From: Jackrogersella multiformis
Lineage: Eukaryota; Ascomycota; Sordariomycetes; Xylariales; Hypoxylaceae
DNA length: 64,000 nucleotides
Direction: 5' to 3'
Assembly: GCA_902806575.1 (NCBI GenBank)
Contig: CADCXD010000004.1
Span: forward strand, 372,001-436,000
Below the pieces are notes generated by a model. That model had not been told where the DNA came from and did no database searches. It saw nothing but the letters and a program-made list of their open reading frames with translations. The position numbers and the translations under genes are program-made. Every line of letters begins with the position of its first letter. The stretch's first letter is position 1. This document shows positions 10,989-23,637 of this stretch, one piece after another.

Positions 10989-13393
10989 ATGGAGATACTT
11001 CCGTCATATGAAGAAGCGACTAGTAATCCGGACTGGCTGGATCTGGTCGCCGCTTATATCCCGGTGGTAGACTGGCCCCGGTGCTGTTTAGTCAACCGCC
11101 GGTTTCATCGCCGGTTTGCGCCCCGTCTTTGGCAAGATCCGTTGGTGACCGCACGGCGCCTTGGACTACACCCGAATGATGGTGAGTTTTACACGCCCAA
11201 CCCCCGGTACATCTACATGATATACTGAGACCGAAATATTCAGACCTGGCTTGGTATCGCCGCTTTATAAACAAGCACATCAAGTCCGCGAGAGCCGAGA
11301 CCCTGTCCCTCGTTCGCTCGTTGGACTTTCGAAGTTTCGCATCGCGCGCTTCCGGGCTCTATTCGTCCGAAGCCAGCGAGCGAGCAATCTCGGAGAGCTT
11401 CAAGCACCTACCTCGAATATTCCCGGGGCTTATATGCCTGCTCGTGGATGGGCATCCGGAGCTCAACCCGGAGGCTTTGGCCGCCGCGACTGGTAAGTCG
11501 GAGTCGTTGCAGCTGCTCGATCTAGCTCGCTGCCGCCATGAGCTTACGCCCAAGCTCTTCGCCTCCGGCCTCTTCAGGGGTCTGGTCTACTTGGACATAT
11601 CTTTTGTCCCTGGGTCGGTCAAGACTGCAATCCAGTCATCTCTAAACCCCAGAGCATTGCCAGAACTCCGCGTATTGAAGGTGGCAGGCCGGGAGATGGA
11701 CAATCTAACTGCAAATCTGCTGTTCCAGACCTTCCGCCGCCAACTATGGAGCCTCGACCTGAGCTACAACAAGCTCGACGACGAAATTCTCGACGGCATT
11801 GTGGAAAACTGCATCTCTCTTTTCGCCTTCCACACCGACGCGCACTTCGAAACGGAAGGGAGGCTGCTGCAACCAAAGAACATCGGGAGCCGAAAGTACG
11901 GGCCTTTTCAATTCATAGGGGAATCGGAATACAGCCGCGACCCGCAAAACCTGGAGAGGTACCTCGCGGACTCGCCGTTCTACTCCCGGAGAGCCGACCA
12001 GGCAGAGTTGCAGGAGTGGCAAGCTGTCCGCCCCGACGGGCTCGCCCCGCTCCGGCACGACGACGCGGATACGGCGAAGGAGTCGCTGCTCGAGGAGGCG
12101 ATGCCAACCTCAGCTACGAGGTACAGCTTTAGAGGCCAGCCGGGCCTGGGAGAGGGCGGGCTCACCCATCTGTACCTAAACGGAAACAAGTTCACAACTG
12201 CCGGCATCGAGAGGCTTATCAGAACATCTCGAGGGCGGCTCGAGCATTTCGAATGCGACTCGTGTCTCTTCACCCCACCCCATCCTCAAACAAGCCCTAC
12301 CATAAAAGGGCTGAGGATGCAAGGCCTCCCAGGCTCCGCGCCCCTCTTCCGGCCGGTCATCTCCTCGGCACTGCGGTCTCTGCGAGTCCACCACTCCCTC
12401 GTAACGCAAGTCCCATCCGTCTCCATCGACGGGCTATCCCCCGCGTCCTGCGCGCGACTCGCAGAAGAGACGCTGTTCCGCAACATCCAGCGCGCGTACC
12501 CCCTGGCCCTAACCCCCTCCACGAACCCGCGCCTCACCTCGCTCACACTCACTCGCATCCCGGCACGCTCGACGGGCCCAGTCATCGAGCAGCTGACGCG
12601 GTTCCTAGCGCTGGCATCGGCGCAGCAGCGCGGGGTCGCAGCGGCTCGCGCGCTGTTCCGCGGGCGCAACTCTTCGGTCCTCAGGGGCCTGCGGCACGTG
12701 CGGCTGGAGCTGGAGCGCGAGGACTCGGGGGGCGCGGATCTGATGTCGGCGCGCGGCTCGGTCGACTTCGACAGGCTGCTCGACCCGGCCGACGACGGCT
12801 TCGGCGAGGACACGTCGGGGTTCTTCGACGGCGACGGCGACGGCGGGGCGTTCGGGGTCACGTCGCGGGGCACGGCGACTGGTACAGCCCAAGCCAGAAA
12901 AGCCCAAGCCAGAGCCCAAGGCGAATCTAATAGTACCGCTGCCGAGGGATACACGCACTGGGCGTCGGGGCGGCTGAAATCGTACCCCTACAGCGACTCG
13001 GAATCCGAGTACCTAACGCAGCACGTGGACGCCGCCAGCTCATGGACCGGCAACGTGTACTCGGCGCCGGTGTGGATCGGGCCGGGGGTGCTAGGCCCGC
13101 ACGCGGCGGCCAACTCGTACATGTGGAATGTGCAATCGGCGCATCTGCGCGCGGCCATCGGGCCGGCGACGGCGCACCAAATCGCGGCCGGGGCGCCGCC
13201 GCTCAGCTACGTGTTCCACGCGGCGTGGGACGCCATGGTGGCGCCCGGGGACGATGCGGTCCGGGAGGCGGCGCGGAGGCGGAGCGCGGCGGGGTTCGGG
13301 GACGTGGCTGCGGCGGTCAAGGAGTACCGCCTGCGGACGAGAGGCACGGCGGATCATTGGGATGGCAGGCTGGAGCTGGTGCGGATGGGGTAG
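10989..13393 (+). CDS. F-box-like/leucine-rich-repeat protein
   Basis: Two exons, 10989-11181 and 11244-13393, give a 780 aa protein. The first 60 residues resemble an F-box: DWLDLVAAYIPVVDWPRCC followed by a LVNRRFHRRFAPRLW segment, the usual place of the Leu/Trp contacts to Skp1. Irregular leucine-rich repeats follow, for example LRVLKVAGREMDNLTANLL, LWSLDLSYNKLDDEILDGI and LTHLYLNGNKFTTAGIERL. The C-terminal third is rich in Ala, Gly, Asp and Arg and looks partly disordered. By family analogy it would present a substrate to an SCF ubiquitin ligase, but that is inference. There is no signal peptide or membrane span. The gene is strikingly GC-rich in third positions compared with its AT-rich flanks, which creates long shadow frames on both strands. 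Confidence 0.72.
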
Positions 13394-13620
13394 GACTTGT
13401 AGTGATAGGCGAGGCTTGGGTCTAGGTAGGATGGAAAGCATATATCATTATTCATGTTAGCTACCTTACTTACATGTCAGGTAGGTTGGTGGTAGCTAGC
13501 TCTCCTGTCATGAATCTTTTTAGATACCCATAAGCACCAAATACATACATGCCTACATGCCTACCTATCGGTATGTAATAAGGAATTATAAATACACAAT
13601 TTCCCAAAGCCCCTAAGCCC

Positions 13621-14677
13621 CTAAGCCAACTTACCCAGCACATACGGATGCCCAGCGCTCAGCCCGCCATCCACAGCCCACGCCTGGCCATTAACATAGC
13701 TGGCCTCGTCGCTAGCCAAGAACAGGGCGACGCGCGCCACCTCGTCGGCGACGGCGCCGCGCTTCAGGGGGTTGAGCTGGCCGATCTTCTTCTCGGTGCC
13801 GCGGGCCCTGGCGGCCTCGAAGGTCGGGGCCGTCATGCCGGTCTCGATGAGGCCGGGGCATATGGCGTTGATGCGCACGTTGGTGCCGGACAGCTGGTAC
13901 GCGATGGACTGGGCGAGGGACACGACGGCGGCCTTGGATGCGGCGTACGGCGTCGTGCCGGCGTTGGACCGCAGGCCCGCCACCGACGCCGTGCCGATGA
14001 TGCTTCCCGACGGCGCGGGCTTGGAGGCCGACGTCTTCTGCATGGCGGGTGCGGCGTACTTGGCTGCGAGGAATACGCTGTTTGCGCGGGGGTTGTGAGT
14101 ATTAAAACTAGGACAATTCCTCATCCCCTTCTTATACTTAAAGCTGAAGAGGAAAGGGGAAGCAAATAGTATAGACAAACCTCGCCACATTCGTATCGAA
14201 TACCTTCATAAACTCGTCCTTGCCCACATCCGTGAACATCGCATACGGGCCTATAACACCGGCGTTCGCGAAGAACACGTCCAGCCTGCCATACGTGAGC
14301 AGGGCGTGATCCACAACAGCCTTGACAGCCTCCTCGTCGGCGGCGTCGAACCGGCGCACGTGCACGTCGACGGCGGGGTACAGGGCCCGGATCTCGCGCT
14401 CGTGGGCGGCGAGGTGCTCGCCGTCGAAGTCGCAGAGGTACACGGCCTTGGCGCCGTTCTCGGCGAACTGGTGGGCGCTGGCGCGGCCGATGCCCAGCAG
14501 CGAGTTGGCGCCCGTGACGATGACGACCTTGCCCTCGACGCGCGGGCCCACCGACCTGCCGGCCACCTTCCTGATTTCGGGGATTGCTTGTTTGGGGGAG
14601 TCGGAGGTGGCGCTCAAATTTGGCGGGGAGATTTGTTTGCCTAGAGCCTGGACTCTGCGTTTTGCGGCGTCGGACAT
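13621..14677 (-). CDS. Short-chain dehydrogenase/reductase (SDR)
   Basis: Two exons, 14677-14181 and 14077-13621, joined across a 103 bp intron, give 317 aa. The Rossmann cofactor motif is VTGANSLLGIGRA (residues 54-66), with NAG at 138-140. The catalytic residues are Ser197 in GTASVAG and the Tyr210/Lys214 pair in PYAASKAAV. The C-terminal INAICPGLIETGM and NGQAWAVDGG segments complete the classical SDR pattern. It should be an NAD(P)(H)-dependent oxidoreductase. Acidic residues after strand 2 (LCDFDGEHL) suggest NAD(H) preference. The substrate is unknown. About 40 extra N-terminal residues precede the Rossmann fold, with no clear targeting signal. Confidence 0.9.
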
Positions 14678-15618
14678 GGCTGGTAGCTTAGGTGTAGCTT
14701 AGGTGTAGACGTAGGTGAGGGAAGCTATTTCGTGCTTGCTGATGGTCTAGCTGATGGAGAAGTGATTGGGCATTCGATCGAAGATATTCGCATTCTCTTC
14801 ACCGCTTGCTATAGTGGAGGTTAAACCAACTTCGTAGTCGGCCATAATGATGTAGAGATCTTGGTTGATTTGAGGCACAGGTATATGTACGAGGGAAACT
14901 AATGCGGAGATCAGGACAAGGAATAAGGAGCCGAGGTATTGTTATTTGCATACCTATTATATGTATATGTATTATAAGTATTATATGTATTATACAGGTG
15001 TATTATTTACTTACGTAATATAGCATACAGATACATATACACATATACAAGGATTACTATGCAACCACCACGTCCTTATTTGGTTACCTACCTAGGTACC
15101 TAGGTACGTACCTAAGTGTTATTAGTAGAACCCCTTAACCTACGGCCATACAATGCATCGCAATCATGCATACATCTCTCGGTACAATACATAATACATA
15201 AATCCGACCGATGTTTAGGAGTGGTGATTGAGACGAAAAAACTTGAACGATATGAACTAGTCTATTATACAACCTCCCGCCAGGAAAGTGTCCTCTTATG
15301 CTCTATGCACCTACGACGGCATACCGGGTCCTGGACCATCAGGTTTATCTCCAAAACCTCACCGTGTTGCAGTTGTCACACCCTCGGGAGAAACCCCTGC
15401 AAATCCAGCCCGGTACCGCCTTAGGTTGTCTAATGCCAAAAGGGAAAAGCAGCTTCTACCGGTAAATCTACGCCAAGCTGCCGGAGACGTGACGGAACGA
15501 CGATGCCGCCCTCGGTATGCACAAATCATCGTGTGCGGCGAATGGTCCATGCATTAAGGTGGTGTCGTGTCTATTTATTCATCATTAAAACCCTTCGTCT
15601 ACCAGTATCAGAATTCAC
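14678..15618. other. Intergenic region
   Basis: A 0.94 kb spacer between the SDR start and the MIR1 stop. It contains a TATAT/ATTATA-rich stretch at about 14950-15060 and a dense block of the CCTAGGTA element at 15085-15114. Overlapping short frames at 15116-15557 lack family features. Confidence 0.5.
15085..15114. repeat. Cluster of TACCTAGGTA palindromes
   Basis: Two overlapping copies of the palindrome TACCTAGGTA are flanked by further ACCTA half-sites. The same element occurs many times in spacers of this window and I did not notice it inside the confident exons. Confidence 0.8.
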
Positions 15619-16902
15619 TTATTTCGAAATCTCTACACCGCCGGTAGCACCGAGCGCCTTCTTGATATCTATACATCAGATTAGCAAACTGTCCCGCGCC
15701 TTCGTAGTCCTAAGAGCTATACGTACCACCGTAGATGGCGAACTGGCCAGCGGTCAGGGTGCCGACCATGAATAGACGGGCGCCGATACCGGTGTACGAT
15801 CCGCGGAGACCGAGCTCCTTGGCAATCTTGACAAGACGGCTGGTGGTGCTCTCACCGGGGAGACCCTTGGTCTTGTTGATCTTGGAAAGCATCGTGTCGG
15901 CGGGTTGCGAGACGAGGGCGGCGGCGAAACCGGCAATCAGACCGGATCCCAGGTTGACGGTGGTTTGTAAACGGTCGGACATGTCCTTCTTGGGGTATAC
16001 TCGGTAGACAGACTCGGCGACCTTCTCGTAGACAACGAACTTGGCCATGGTGTAAGGAACCCTACATAGACGTCAGTACCATCCGACGATTTCGAATCGG
16101 GCTCGCGAGAGCTATTCTTACTGCTTAAACAGGATAGGGCCGAAACCGGCGTAGAAAGCACCAACACCCTCCTGCTTCAGCATCTTGCTGAAGCCGCTCA
16201 CGAGGCCGCTAGCATACGTAGGCTCGGACACGAGACGGATACGGGTGGCTTCTAGAGGGCAGAGGGCGATGTCGGCGAAGAACTCGGCGAAGGCAGACGA
16301 GACAAGGTAGACGCCGGTTCGGTAATTTGTGGCGTTCTCGACGCCGATGACGTTGATAGACTGCTGCTTGAAGAACTCGTATCCGCCGAACTTGAAAGCA
16401 CCCTGGAGGAAGTAACCGGCGAAGGTAGGACCCAGGCCGGTTAGAAGAGCACCGGCACCTTCATTGGTGATGACCTGGCGAATGCCGCCAATGAGACCTC
16501 GGTTGTAGGTAACAGGGTCGAGCTGGATCTTGGTCTTGACGCTATATTTAATTCATGTTAGTGATTATAAGCTAATGATGATACCGGCGCATATCATATC
16601 CATATCCATATCCAACTCCATATCTATAGGTAAAGATATAGATATATCCGTGGACGTATGATACCCGCGGATATATGAATATGGACATAAGAAATTAAAA
16701 TCCGACCCGCAAGACTTCATGATTCAATTGCGAGGGTCGGGCGCACAAGACTGGCGAGAAGAGACTTGAGCACCTACACATCGATGGGAGTAAGGCCACC
16801 GTGGGTGACGGAACAGCAGACAGCACCGGCGAGGGCGAATCTGGAGTAGAGAGCGAGACCGCTCAGCTGAGGAGCAGCCTTTTCGGCGGGTGCGGCAGAC
16901 AT
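15619..16902 (-). CDS. MIR1: Mitochondrial phosphate carrier
   Basis: Four exons (16902-16778, 16541-16122, 16061-15727, 15668-15619) give 309 aa, the usual length for this carrier. It imports inorganic phosphate with a proton across the inner mitochondrial membrane, supplying ATP synthase. The three mitochondrial-carrier repeats are each marked by their first-helix motif: TPIDVVKTKIQL, CPLEATRIRLV and QPADTMLSKINKTK. Other segments typical of yeast Mir1 are RFALAGA, GAGALLTGLGPT, GAFKFGGYEFF, GPILFKQVPY and VGTLTAGQFAIYGG. There is no long presequence, as in other fungi. Intron 1 is long (236 bp) and contains ATATCC repeats. The gene carries a GAC/CGA triplet repeat about 85 bp upstream of the start, in the likely leader or promoter. 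Confidence 0.95.
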
Positions 16903-16985
16903 CGTGACAACTAGAGACTAGAGGTGAGGGTGCTAAAGATGAAAAAAAAAATAAAAGAATTAAGTTGAGTGGAGAGTTAATAAAA

Positions 16986-17012
16986 TCGACGACGACGACG
17001 ACGACGACGACG
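16986..17012. repeat. (CGA)n microsatellite
   Basis: Nine uninterrupted CGA triplets, about 85 bp upstream of the MIR1 start. They lie in the presumed leader or core promoter. Confidence 0.9.
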
Positions 17013-17350
17013 AATTCAAGTCGCTCGCGAGATAGGCTTAATCAACGATGCCTTGAATGGGAGAGTTTGTGGGTTTTGAGGCTTTTTAGGAAGTATTGAA
17101 GGAATTGGAAAGAAGCTGTCGAAATTCGGCGCCAACTAAAGAAAAAAGAAAAAAAAAAAGAATTAACAATTATCAATTAACAAATCGAAATTGTTCGGGT
17201 CGATGGGCGGAAAATGTGGGTCGGCAGGTGAAAAAAACATCGAAGCGGGTTTCCTAAGGGTCAAGAATGGAATTTATCGGGTGTTGATTCGCCGATAAGC
17301 CCGCCTAAGCCACATTTCAGATCGACTTACACATAGCAAGCCTCACTAAG

Positions 17351-17369
17351 TACCTAGGTACCTAGGTAT
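17351..17369. repeat. Overlapping TACCTAGGTA palindromes
   Basis: Two copies of TACCTAGGTA share their TA ends, forming a 19 bp near-perfect palindrome in the MIR1 upstream spacer. Confidence 0.8.
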
Positions 17370-19840
17370 TTTAGGGTGTTCAAACTTCAACCACTAAGAA
17401 TAGGTAAAGGAACCACATGCCAAATCCCATTTAACCGCCATGTGGCTAGAGAGTCCTTATCGCTAGATACCTAGGTACGTATTACACCATCTTCATTCCG
17501 AAAATATCTATTGATAGCTGTCAATCCTTTACATACACCTCCATTTCGGAAGTCCTTAAGTTCCAGGTGTTAAAATAATTGCAGGATTCCAATACAAAAA
17601 TACAATAAATTATCATATGAACAGCGTTATCCAAAACCGCGAATGACTCGTAATCACCCGATGGCCAACCCCTATCAAGCTTCATAAACTAAGGCGAATG
17701 CCACTATCACAGCTCTATAGAAGAAGTTGCTTGGCCGAGCTACCTAGGTAGCTATTGGCGTATCTACCTAGATACCCGAGTAATATCGGCCTTTGAGGTC
17801 GAAAGGCCTAGTTATCGTCAATACTTAAGTATCTATCTTACGGCTCGATTAAATATGATTCCAATCATCTTTCAGTTGGTATCTAGTTGAATTGAGCATA
17901 TCGTAAGCTAGACGAATCAAAGAAGAGACGTTGATGAAATGTTCGTTATGGTAATTAACATACCTAGAGGTGGATACGCAAGTACACTGTGTAAGTAATT
18001 AGACGTCGTCACGAAGCAAGTGTATGCTGTTCCTATCATTATTATCTCTGCTTACCTACTTATAATAATAACCTATGACGGCAAACACATGTAAGTAATT
18101 CGAACTTCTATTCCCTTACAGAGACCTGATGTCTATCCTCTTACTTGATTATACATTGATCTTCAAGGTGCAGGACATTGTCATATGGTTCATCTTTGCC
18201 TCCGTCTTGGTCGGTCCTGCAGTATGTATGGCGCTTGATATCTATCGAAATGGTATAACACCTATCAACTCAATCGGAAGCTCCCCGTCTACCGTCTAGC
18301 ATTGGGGATGACACCGGTTCAACAACTTCTATCTTCAAGGCGATGGCAATAACTCGGGGCTGGTAGAATTCCAGACGGGATAGGGCATCTACTGCCTTAG
18401 AGGGGTCTGCGACATCCATTATAATGACGCGCGTGTGTGCGTCACACTGCTCCTCTAGATCTCAGCATGTCAATCAAGCGCCCTTACCCTTGCACCTTTC
18501 ATACCTAGGTACCTACCTACCTGTGTATGAGGGTGACCGACGAATGCTTCTGGGTGTAGGTACTCGATAAATGATGGGAAATAAGCGTGTTCAAACATCG
18601 AGCAGCTTCCTTGACTGTTGCAACAGCTGTGCCCTTTATTTACCTATGGCTCGAATATGTCGGGTTATACCTGCGGTAGGGGGATGTAAGAGGCTGTGGT
18701 TCCACTATATTCGTCTGGCTAGGAGATAGACATTTCAGAGATTTCGAACACCAACGATTATTCATCGTAAGATAGTCTCGTAATCGTCAAGGACAGCTTT
18801 CTAAGCTGTTATGGATATGTCAGTTTCGAGGCGTCCGTATATTGATGTCCCTCTAGGCTTTCGACAACTAACACGCCATGGTCATGTTCGTGTCTCGATG
18901 ATAGTTGATTCTCGTCGACTAAATATTGTATATGACACCACAAAAATATCTCGTGGTGGATTGGCGTTCAAACTACCTAGATATACACTAGCTAGGTAGA
19001 GGGCAGATAGTAAATATATACTATGGTAGCTTGACGTTAGCTCAAAACACCCTAAGGTCGGACCGATTTCGACTCTCGCTATGTAGTAGTAAACCCATCA
19101 CTTAGTCCCGGCTGTGGATTTATTGGAGATCATGCCCCATTAAGTACTTACATAAGGATGTATGAGGCTAATTTAGTGATGCTGAACCACATGATCACCA
19201 TTGGAAACGCCGAATACGCTTTTCCTCTCCGGTATTTTTCCGACGGTCACCTAGGTCTAAGTGACTATTGATGAAGAGGAGAGAAAAAGGGGAGAAAAGG
19301 GGGGAGATGATAAAAAGAGGGGATGGGTCGCTCGGTTATAGCGATAGTACCTATTACCTACCTAGGTAGATATATATGACATACATATTCATTCAGGGAA
19401 AAGGAAAAAGCTTCGTTTAATTATATATCCACTCCTTTTAGCTCATCTATCTCAATATTCTCACGCCTTCAACTCATTCCACATGTTATCCCTACCTAAG
19501 TACCTGGTATCAAATTGAATTCAATTAAGGATGTCTCAATTATTCGTCGGTTCTCCCGAGACACTGTTAAGCCATGTTTCGTTTAGGCACAGCGAAAACG
19601 CATATCCACGTGCGGCCGGCTCTTTATGAGCCAGCTTCCGATGTTCGCTGCGACGTGAAGGCCTCAGGATGGCGCAGGATGGCTCAGGGTTTTGCTTACT
19701 AAAGTATACAGCTGGATTCATCTCCAACATGACAGGGAACCAAGCTCTTCAGCAGATTACCTACCTAAGGTAATCATCCTCCTAGGGCCTCTCCAACTTT
19801 TCGGGTCCCATGCCACGTCAAGGATTCCATACAGTGAATA

Positions 19841-19872
19841 GTACCTACCTAGCTACCTACCTAGGTAGGTAG
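19841..19872. repeat. CCTA/TAGG inverted repeat block
   Basis: Repeated ACCT units followed by AGGT units make a self-complementary block built from the dispersed CCTAGGTA element. Confidence 0.75.
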
Positions 19873-21101
19873 CGTTCTTGATTCATCGACATCACGCAAG
19901 CTAGCTGATGCACTCTACAAGTCCGAATCCCCTCATCGTAGTCAATGGAGGATCCCGCATCATCAGTACCCTCTGCGGGGTTTGTTGGGGGTTTCGTAAA
20001 ACCCCTCAGCGAGCTCCAGAACGATCTAAGCTTCCATAGACCTTCGTGATCGGCGGACCGTTCTATCGATGCGATATGAAGCTTGTCTGCCCAGATACCT
20101 GTGCTACTGGTGCAAGTGTCCACCGACGTCCTGCACGAGCAGCAGATATGCGGGACTCTCCGGTATCACGTTTGCCTTCTTATGCATATGGTAGCTGATG
20201 GGCTGGGGCTTTACCCACAAGCTAGCCTCGGAGTAAAGCAGTATAAACGGGGCAATCTTATTTAGCTACCCCAGGTCGGTATCATCTACCTAGGTATTAC
20301 CCACGATATGAAGTGGTTCCATAACTGCAGGGCCCAGATCTGGGAAACACTCGTACGAATTGCATAGTACGCTTACGTTTTACGCCCTGGACCTGGCATC
20401 CTTCTAGGCCTCTGCTGTGTAAAGCTATAGTCACCAGTGCCGTTAGCCTCCCCCGCGATAGTACATTTCCGGCGAATCCTTCCCAAGTCGAAAAACAAGC
20501 GTTCAGGGATACAAGGAGTATGGGGTCGTACGGCGTGAGACACAACAGGATCGTCAACCAATGAAGCGTGCTACCACACCAGGGATCGACTAGATTCATT
20601 ACCACTATGACGGCTTTTCATTCTGGTTTTCTAACCTATGTGGTCCTAAGTACCCATTCTCCCCAGCTACTATGCCACGAAGAGAATCGGTCTTCGGGCT
20701 AATTGCGGCCTCTCCACACTCCGCAAAACTCCAAGTTCGAGATTCACCCCACATCTGGACCCCAGGATGCTTAGCATCGACGGTTGGATGCCAGGAATGT
20801 GGTAATGGGGTACCTACCTAGTGGCTAGGTTAGGTTGCTACCTAGGTACCGGTGATACAGCCGTTGAACCGTGACGGTCAGCGGCGTAGGCGCTGGTGGA
20901 AGATGTCTGGGCCCAGCGCAGCAAATTAAAACGAGGCGCATGGATGCCATCTAATTAAATAGCAGCATCCTGCCCGTCTTCTTACAATGCTCCGAGTTCC
21001 AGATTCGTCATACCATTCTTGTAGCTTGTAGGTGACACCGCGAACAAACAAAGTCTTTTGAAGATCGTCACCTCAGGCTCTGGATACCCCCAAGCGACAA
21101 G

Positions 21102-22743
21102 ATGGCTTTCAAGGAGTTTCTGAAGAGACGGTCCCTCAGGGCCAAGGACAACCAGCGCACGAGGGCGGCCGAGCTCACCTTAAGGGAGTCTTTATATCCC
21201 ATATGCCTCGTCACGCTTCTGTTCTTCCTTTGGGGTTTCAGTTATGGTGCGTAAATCAACCGGATAACGTCGCCGGCTATATCGAACAGCGAATAGATCC
21301 ATAGCTAACTCTTCTGCCAAGGCTTACTCGACACCTTGAATAAGCATTTCCAAAACACGCTTAATATCACCAAGTCACGATCCTCCGGCCTCCAAGCCGC
21401 GTACTTCGGGTATGTCTGGTTCGCCTGAGCAACACGTGCGCAACCGTTACTAATTGCCTAGCGCAGTGCCTATCCTCTCGCTTCGCTAGGCCACGCGAAC
21501 TGGATCCTGCGTCACTATGGTTATCGAGCTACATTCATATGGGGTCTCTGCTTATACGGTATGTAGCACTCGTCCGCCCGAGCACAGGACCGCAACGCTG
21601 ACTAGAGAAATATAGGTATCGGGGCGCTAATCGCGTGGCCTTGCATCTTGGCCAAGTCCTTCCCCGGATTTTGCATGGCCATCTTCGTCATCGGCAACGG
21701 CCTGGGCTCCCTAGAGACCGCGGCGAACCCGTACATCACAGGTAGGTCCCCTCCGATCTGATCGGTGGAGGAATCGGACATGCTAACAATGGTGATAAGT
21801 CTGCGGCCCGCCTCGATACGCCGAGATCCGCATCAACATCTCCCAAGCCTTCAACGGGATCGGAACGGTCGTGGCCCCCGTGCTGGGCTCGTACGTGTTC
21901 TTCGCCTTCGACGACGAGACGGCGCTCCGCAACGTGCAATGGGTGTACCTGGCGATCGCGATCTTCGTCTTCATCCTCGCTTTTGTCTTCTTCCTCTCCG
22001 TCATCCCCGAGATCACCGACGCCGACATGGCCTTCCAGGCGACCGAGACCCACGCTAACGCCGACGACCAGCCCTTCTGGAAGCAGTACCGCCTCTTCCA
22101 CGCCGCCCTCGCGCAGTTCTGCTACACCGGCGCCCAGATCGCCATCGCCAGCTACTTCATCAACTACATCCGCGACACGCAGGCCTCCACCGGCGACGTC
22201 CTGGCCTCGCAGCTGCTGGCCGGCGCTCAGGGCGGCTTCGCCGCCGGCCGCTTCTTCGGCTCGTTCCTGATGCGGTACGTGCGCCCGCGCAAGGTGTTCC
22301 TGGTGTTCCTGGTCCTGTGCATCGTCTTCGTGGCGCCGTCCATCACCCAGCGCGGGTGGACCGGCATGTCCATGCTGTACGTCACGCTGTTCTTCGAGTC
22401 CATCTGCTTCCCGACCATCGTGGCGCTCGGCATGCGCGGGCTCGGCCGCCACACCAAGCGCGGGTCCGGCTGGATCGTCGCCGGCGTGATGGGCGGCGCC
22501 GTCGTGCCCCCGCTCACCGGCGTCGCCGCCGACTACCGCAATACCGCCTTCGCCATGGTCGTGCCCCTGTGCTTCTTCGTCGCCGCCTCCTCCTACGCCC
22601 TCGCCGTCAACTTCGTCCCCGCCTACCGCGACCCCGCCGACGCCTTTTCCACCACCGAGGTCGGGCTCGTCCGCCGCGACGAGGAGGCCGGCGCCATCGC
22701 CGACGAGAAGGCCGCGCAGGCCGAGATCGAGGCTAAGCGTTAG
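21102..22743 (+). CDS. MFS sugar transporter, fucose-permease-like
   Basis: Five exons (21102-21246, 21322-21409, 21467-21558, 21616-21741, 21800-22743) give 464 aa with about 12 hydrophobic spans. The FucP/GluP-type signatures are present: LVTLLFFLWGFSYGLLDTLN in span 1, LQAAYFGAYPLASLG in span 2, then a GLGSLETAANPYIT segment and RINISQAFNGIGTVVAPVLG. This subfamily is a proton-coupled symporter for fucose, galactose or glucose in bacteria. Fungal members are common, but their substrates are poorly known. It should sit in the plasma membrane. The short cytosolic C-tail is Ala/Glu-rich. The last exon is far more GC-rich than the first four. It is separated from MIR1 by a long divergent spacer. 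Confidence 0.88.
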
Positions 22744-23637
22744 CGGGCACCTGCCTACCTACTTACCTAGGCACTTATCTACCTTGGTGGGGTTAAAAAC
22801 GTATGCATGCGAAATGGATATTTACAGATATCCATCGCGTGACGATTTACCTCAAGATGATACTTCCTGTGGAAGGTTTTTGCGTGGATTTCGAACATAT
22901 ACCCAGGATGCGCGTGTGGTGGTTCGGGAGAGCTTAGCAATTGGATTGCATTGGATCGCATTAGATGGGGACAGGAGACATGCAACCGGCGAATTTAGGC
23001 CGTGTTCTATGATACCTTGCGTCGTTGCGGGCGGCCCTGCTAAATACCTAGCTTTTAGTAGGCAACTAGTGCATAATGAGAGCGTCTAGTTTGACTGCTT
23101 AGATCTTGAGACTTGTGACTCGCGACTGAGTTACTTCGTTTGCCTGTTGAAATTTGTTTCTCTTTGATACTTAGAACTTGTCTGGTAGGTAGGCTGGGTA
23201 GGTACCTAATGTAAAGCAGGTGTCGACATGAAACGATAGGAGCCCACCCGGAACGAGCGTAGGTAAATATCGTCAACAGAACCCAATGAGCTCCACTCTA
23301 TTGCAAACCCCAAGTTTACCTACTAATCAACTCGGACTGATGTTTTCGCCTACCCCAACTACCTACTCGTAGCATAAACAGGAAAAGGGAATAATGGGAC
23401 ATGATGGTATAGCCAATGAACTCCACCTAAGCTCCATGAACCAAAAAACACCCCCTAGAAAAATCATCGTGTTGGGGTCTGTCCTTAGGTAGGATTAATC
23501 CCCCTCCCTCCCCTTCTCCCCTGTTTTTACAAATCACCAGATCCGTGAAGCTACCCCGAATATTGATCAATACACATATTAATTACGCGGTCTTCGCAAA
23601 AAAACTCGAAATTTCAACAACGCGATGCGTCGCTCCC
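22744..23637. other. Intergenic region between convergent genes
   Basis: A 0.9 kb spacer where the MFS gene and the cysteine-module membrane protein gene converge, so it should hold both 3' ends. No gene or clear terminator element is visible. Confidence 0.5.

Larger units (their letters stand above)
16903..21101. other. Long gene-poor intergenic region
   Basis: This 4.2 kb spacer separates the divergent MIR1 and fucose-permease-like genes. It holds a CGA triplet repeat (16986-17012), A-rich runs near 16944 and 17140-17160, and many CCTAGGTA elements (17351, 17466, 17741, 18504, 19357, 19841, 20838). Frames of 60-100 codons occur but show no start context, splice partners or family features, so none is called. 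Confidence 0.6.

Noticed and set aside
12253..12954. Several 200-codon frames on both strands
   Set aside because: They are shadows of the GC-rich F-box/LRR gene.
15116..15557. Two overlapping frames of about 90-100 codons downstream of MIR1
   Set aside because: Most likely 3' untranslated or spacer sequence; no motifs.
20083..20605. Overlapping frames of 60-100 codons in the long spacer
   Set aside because: They overlap on opposite strands without splice context or motifs.
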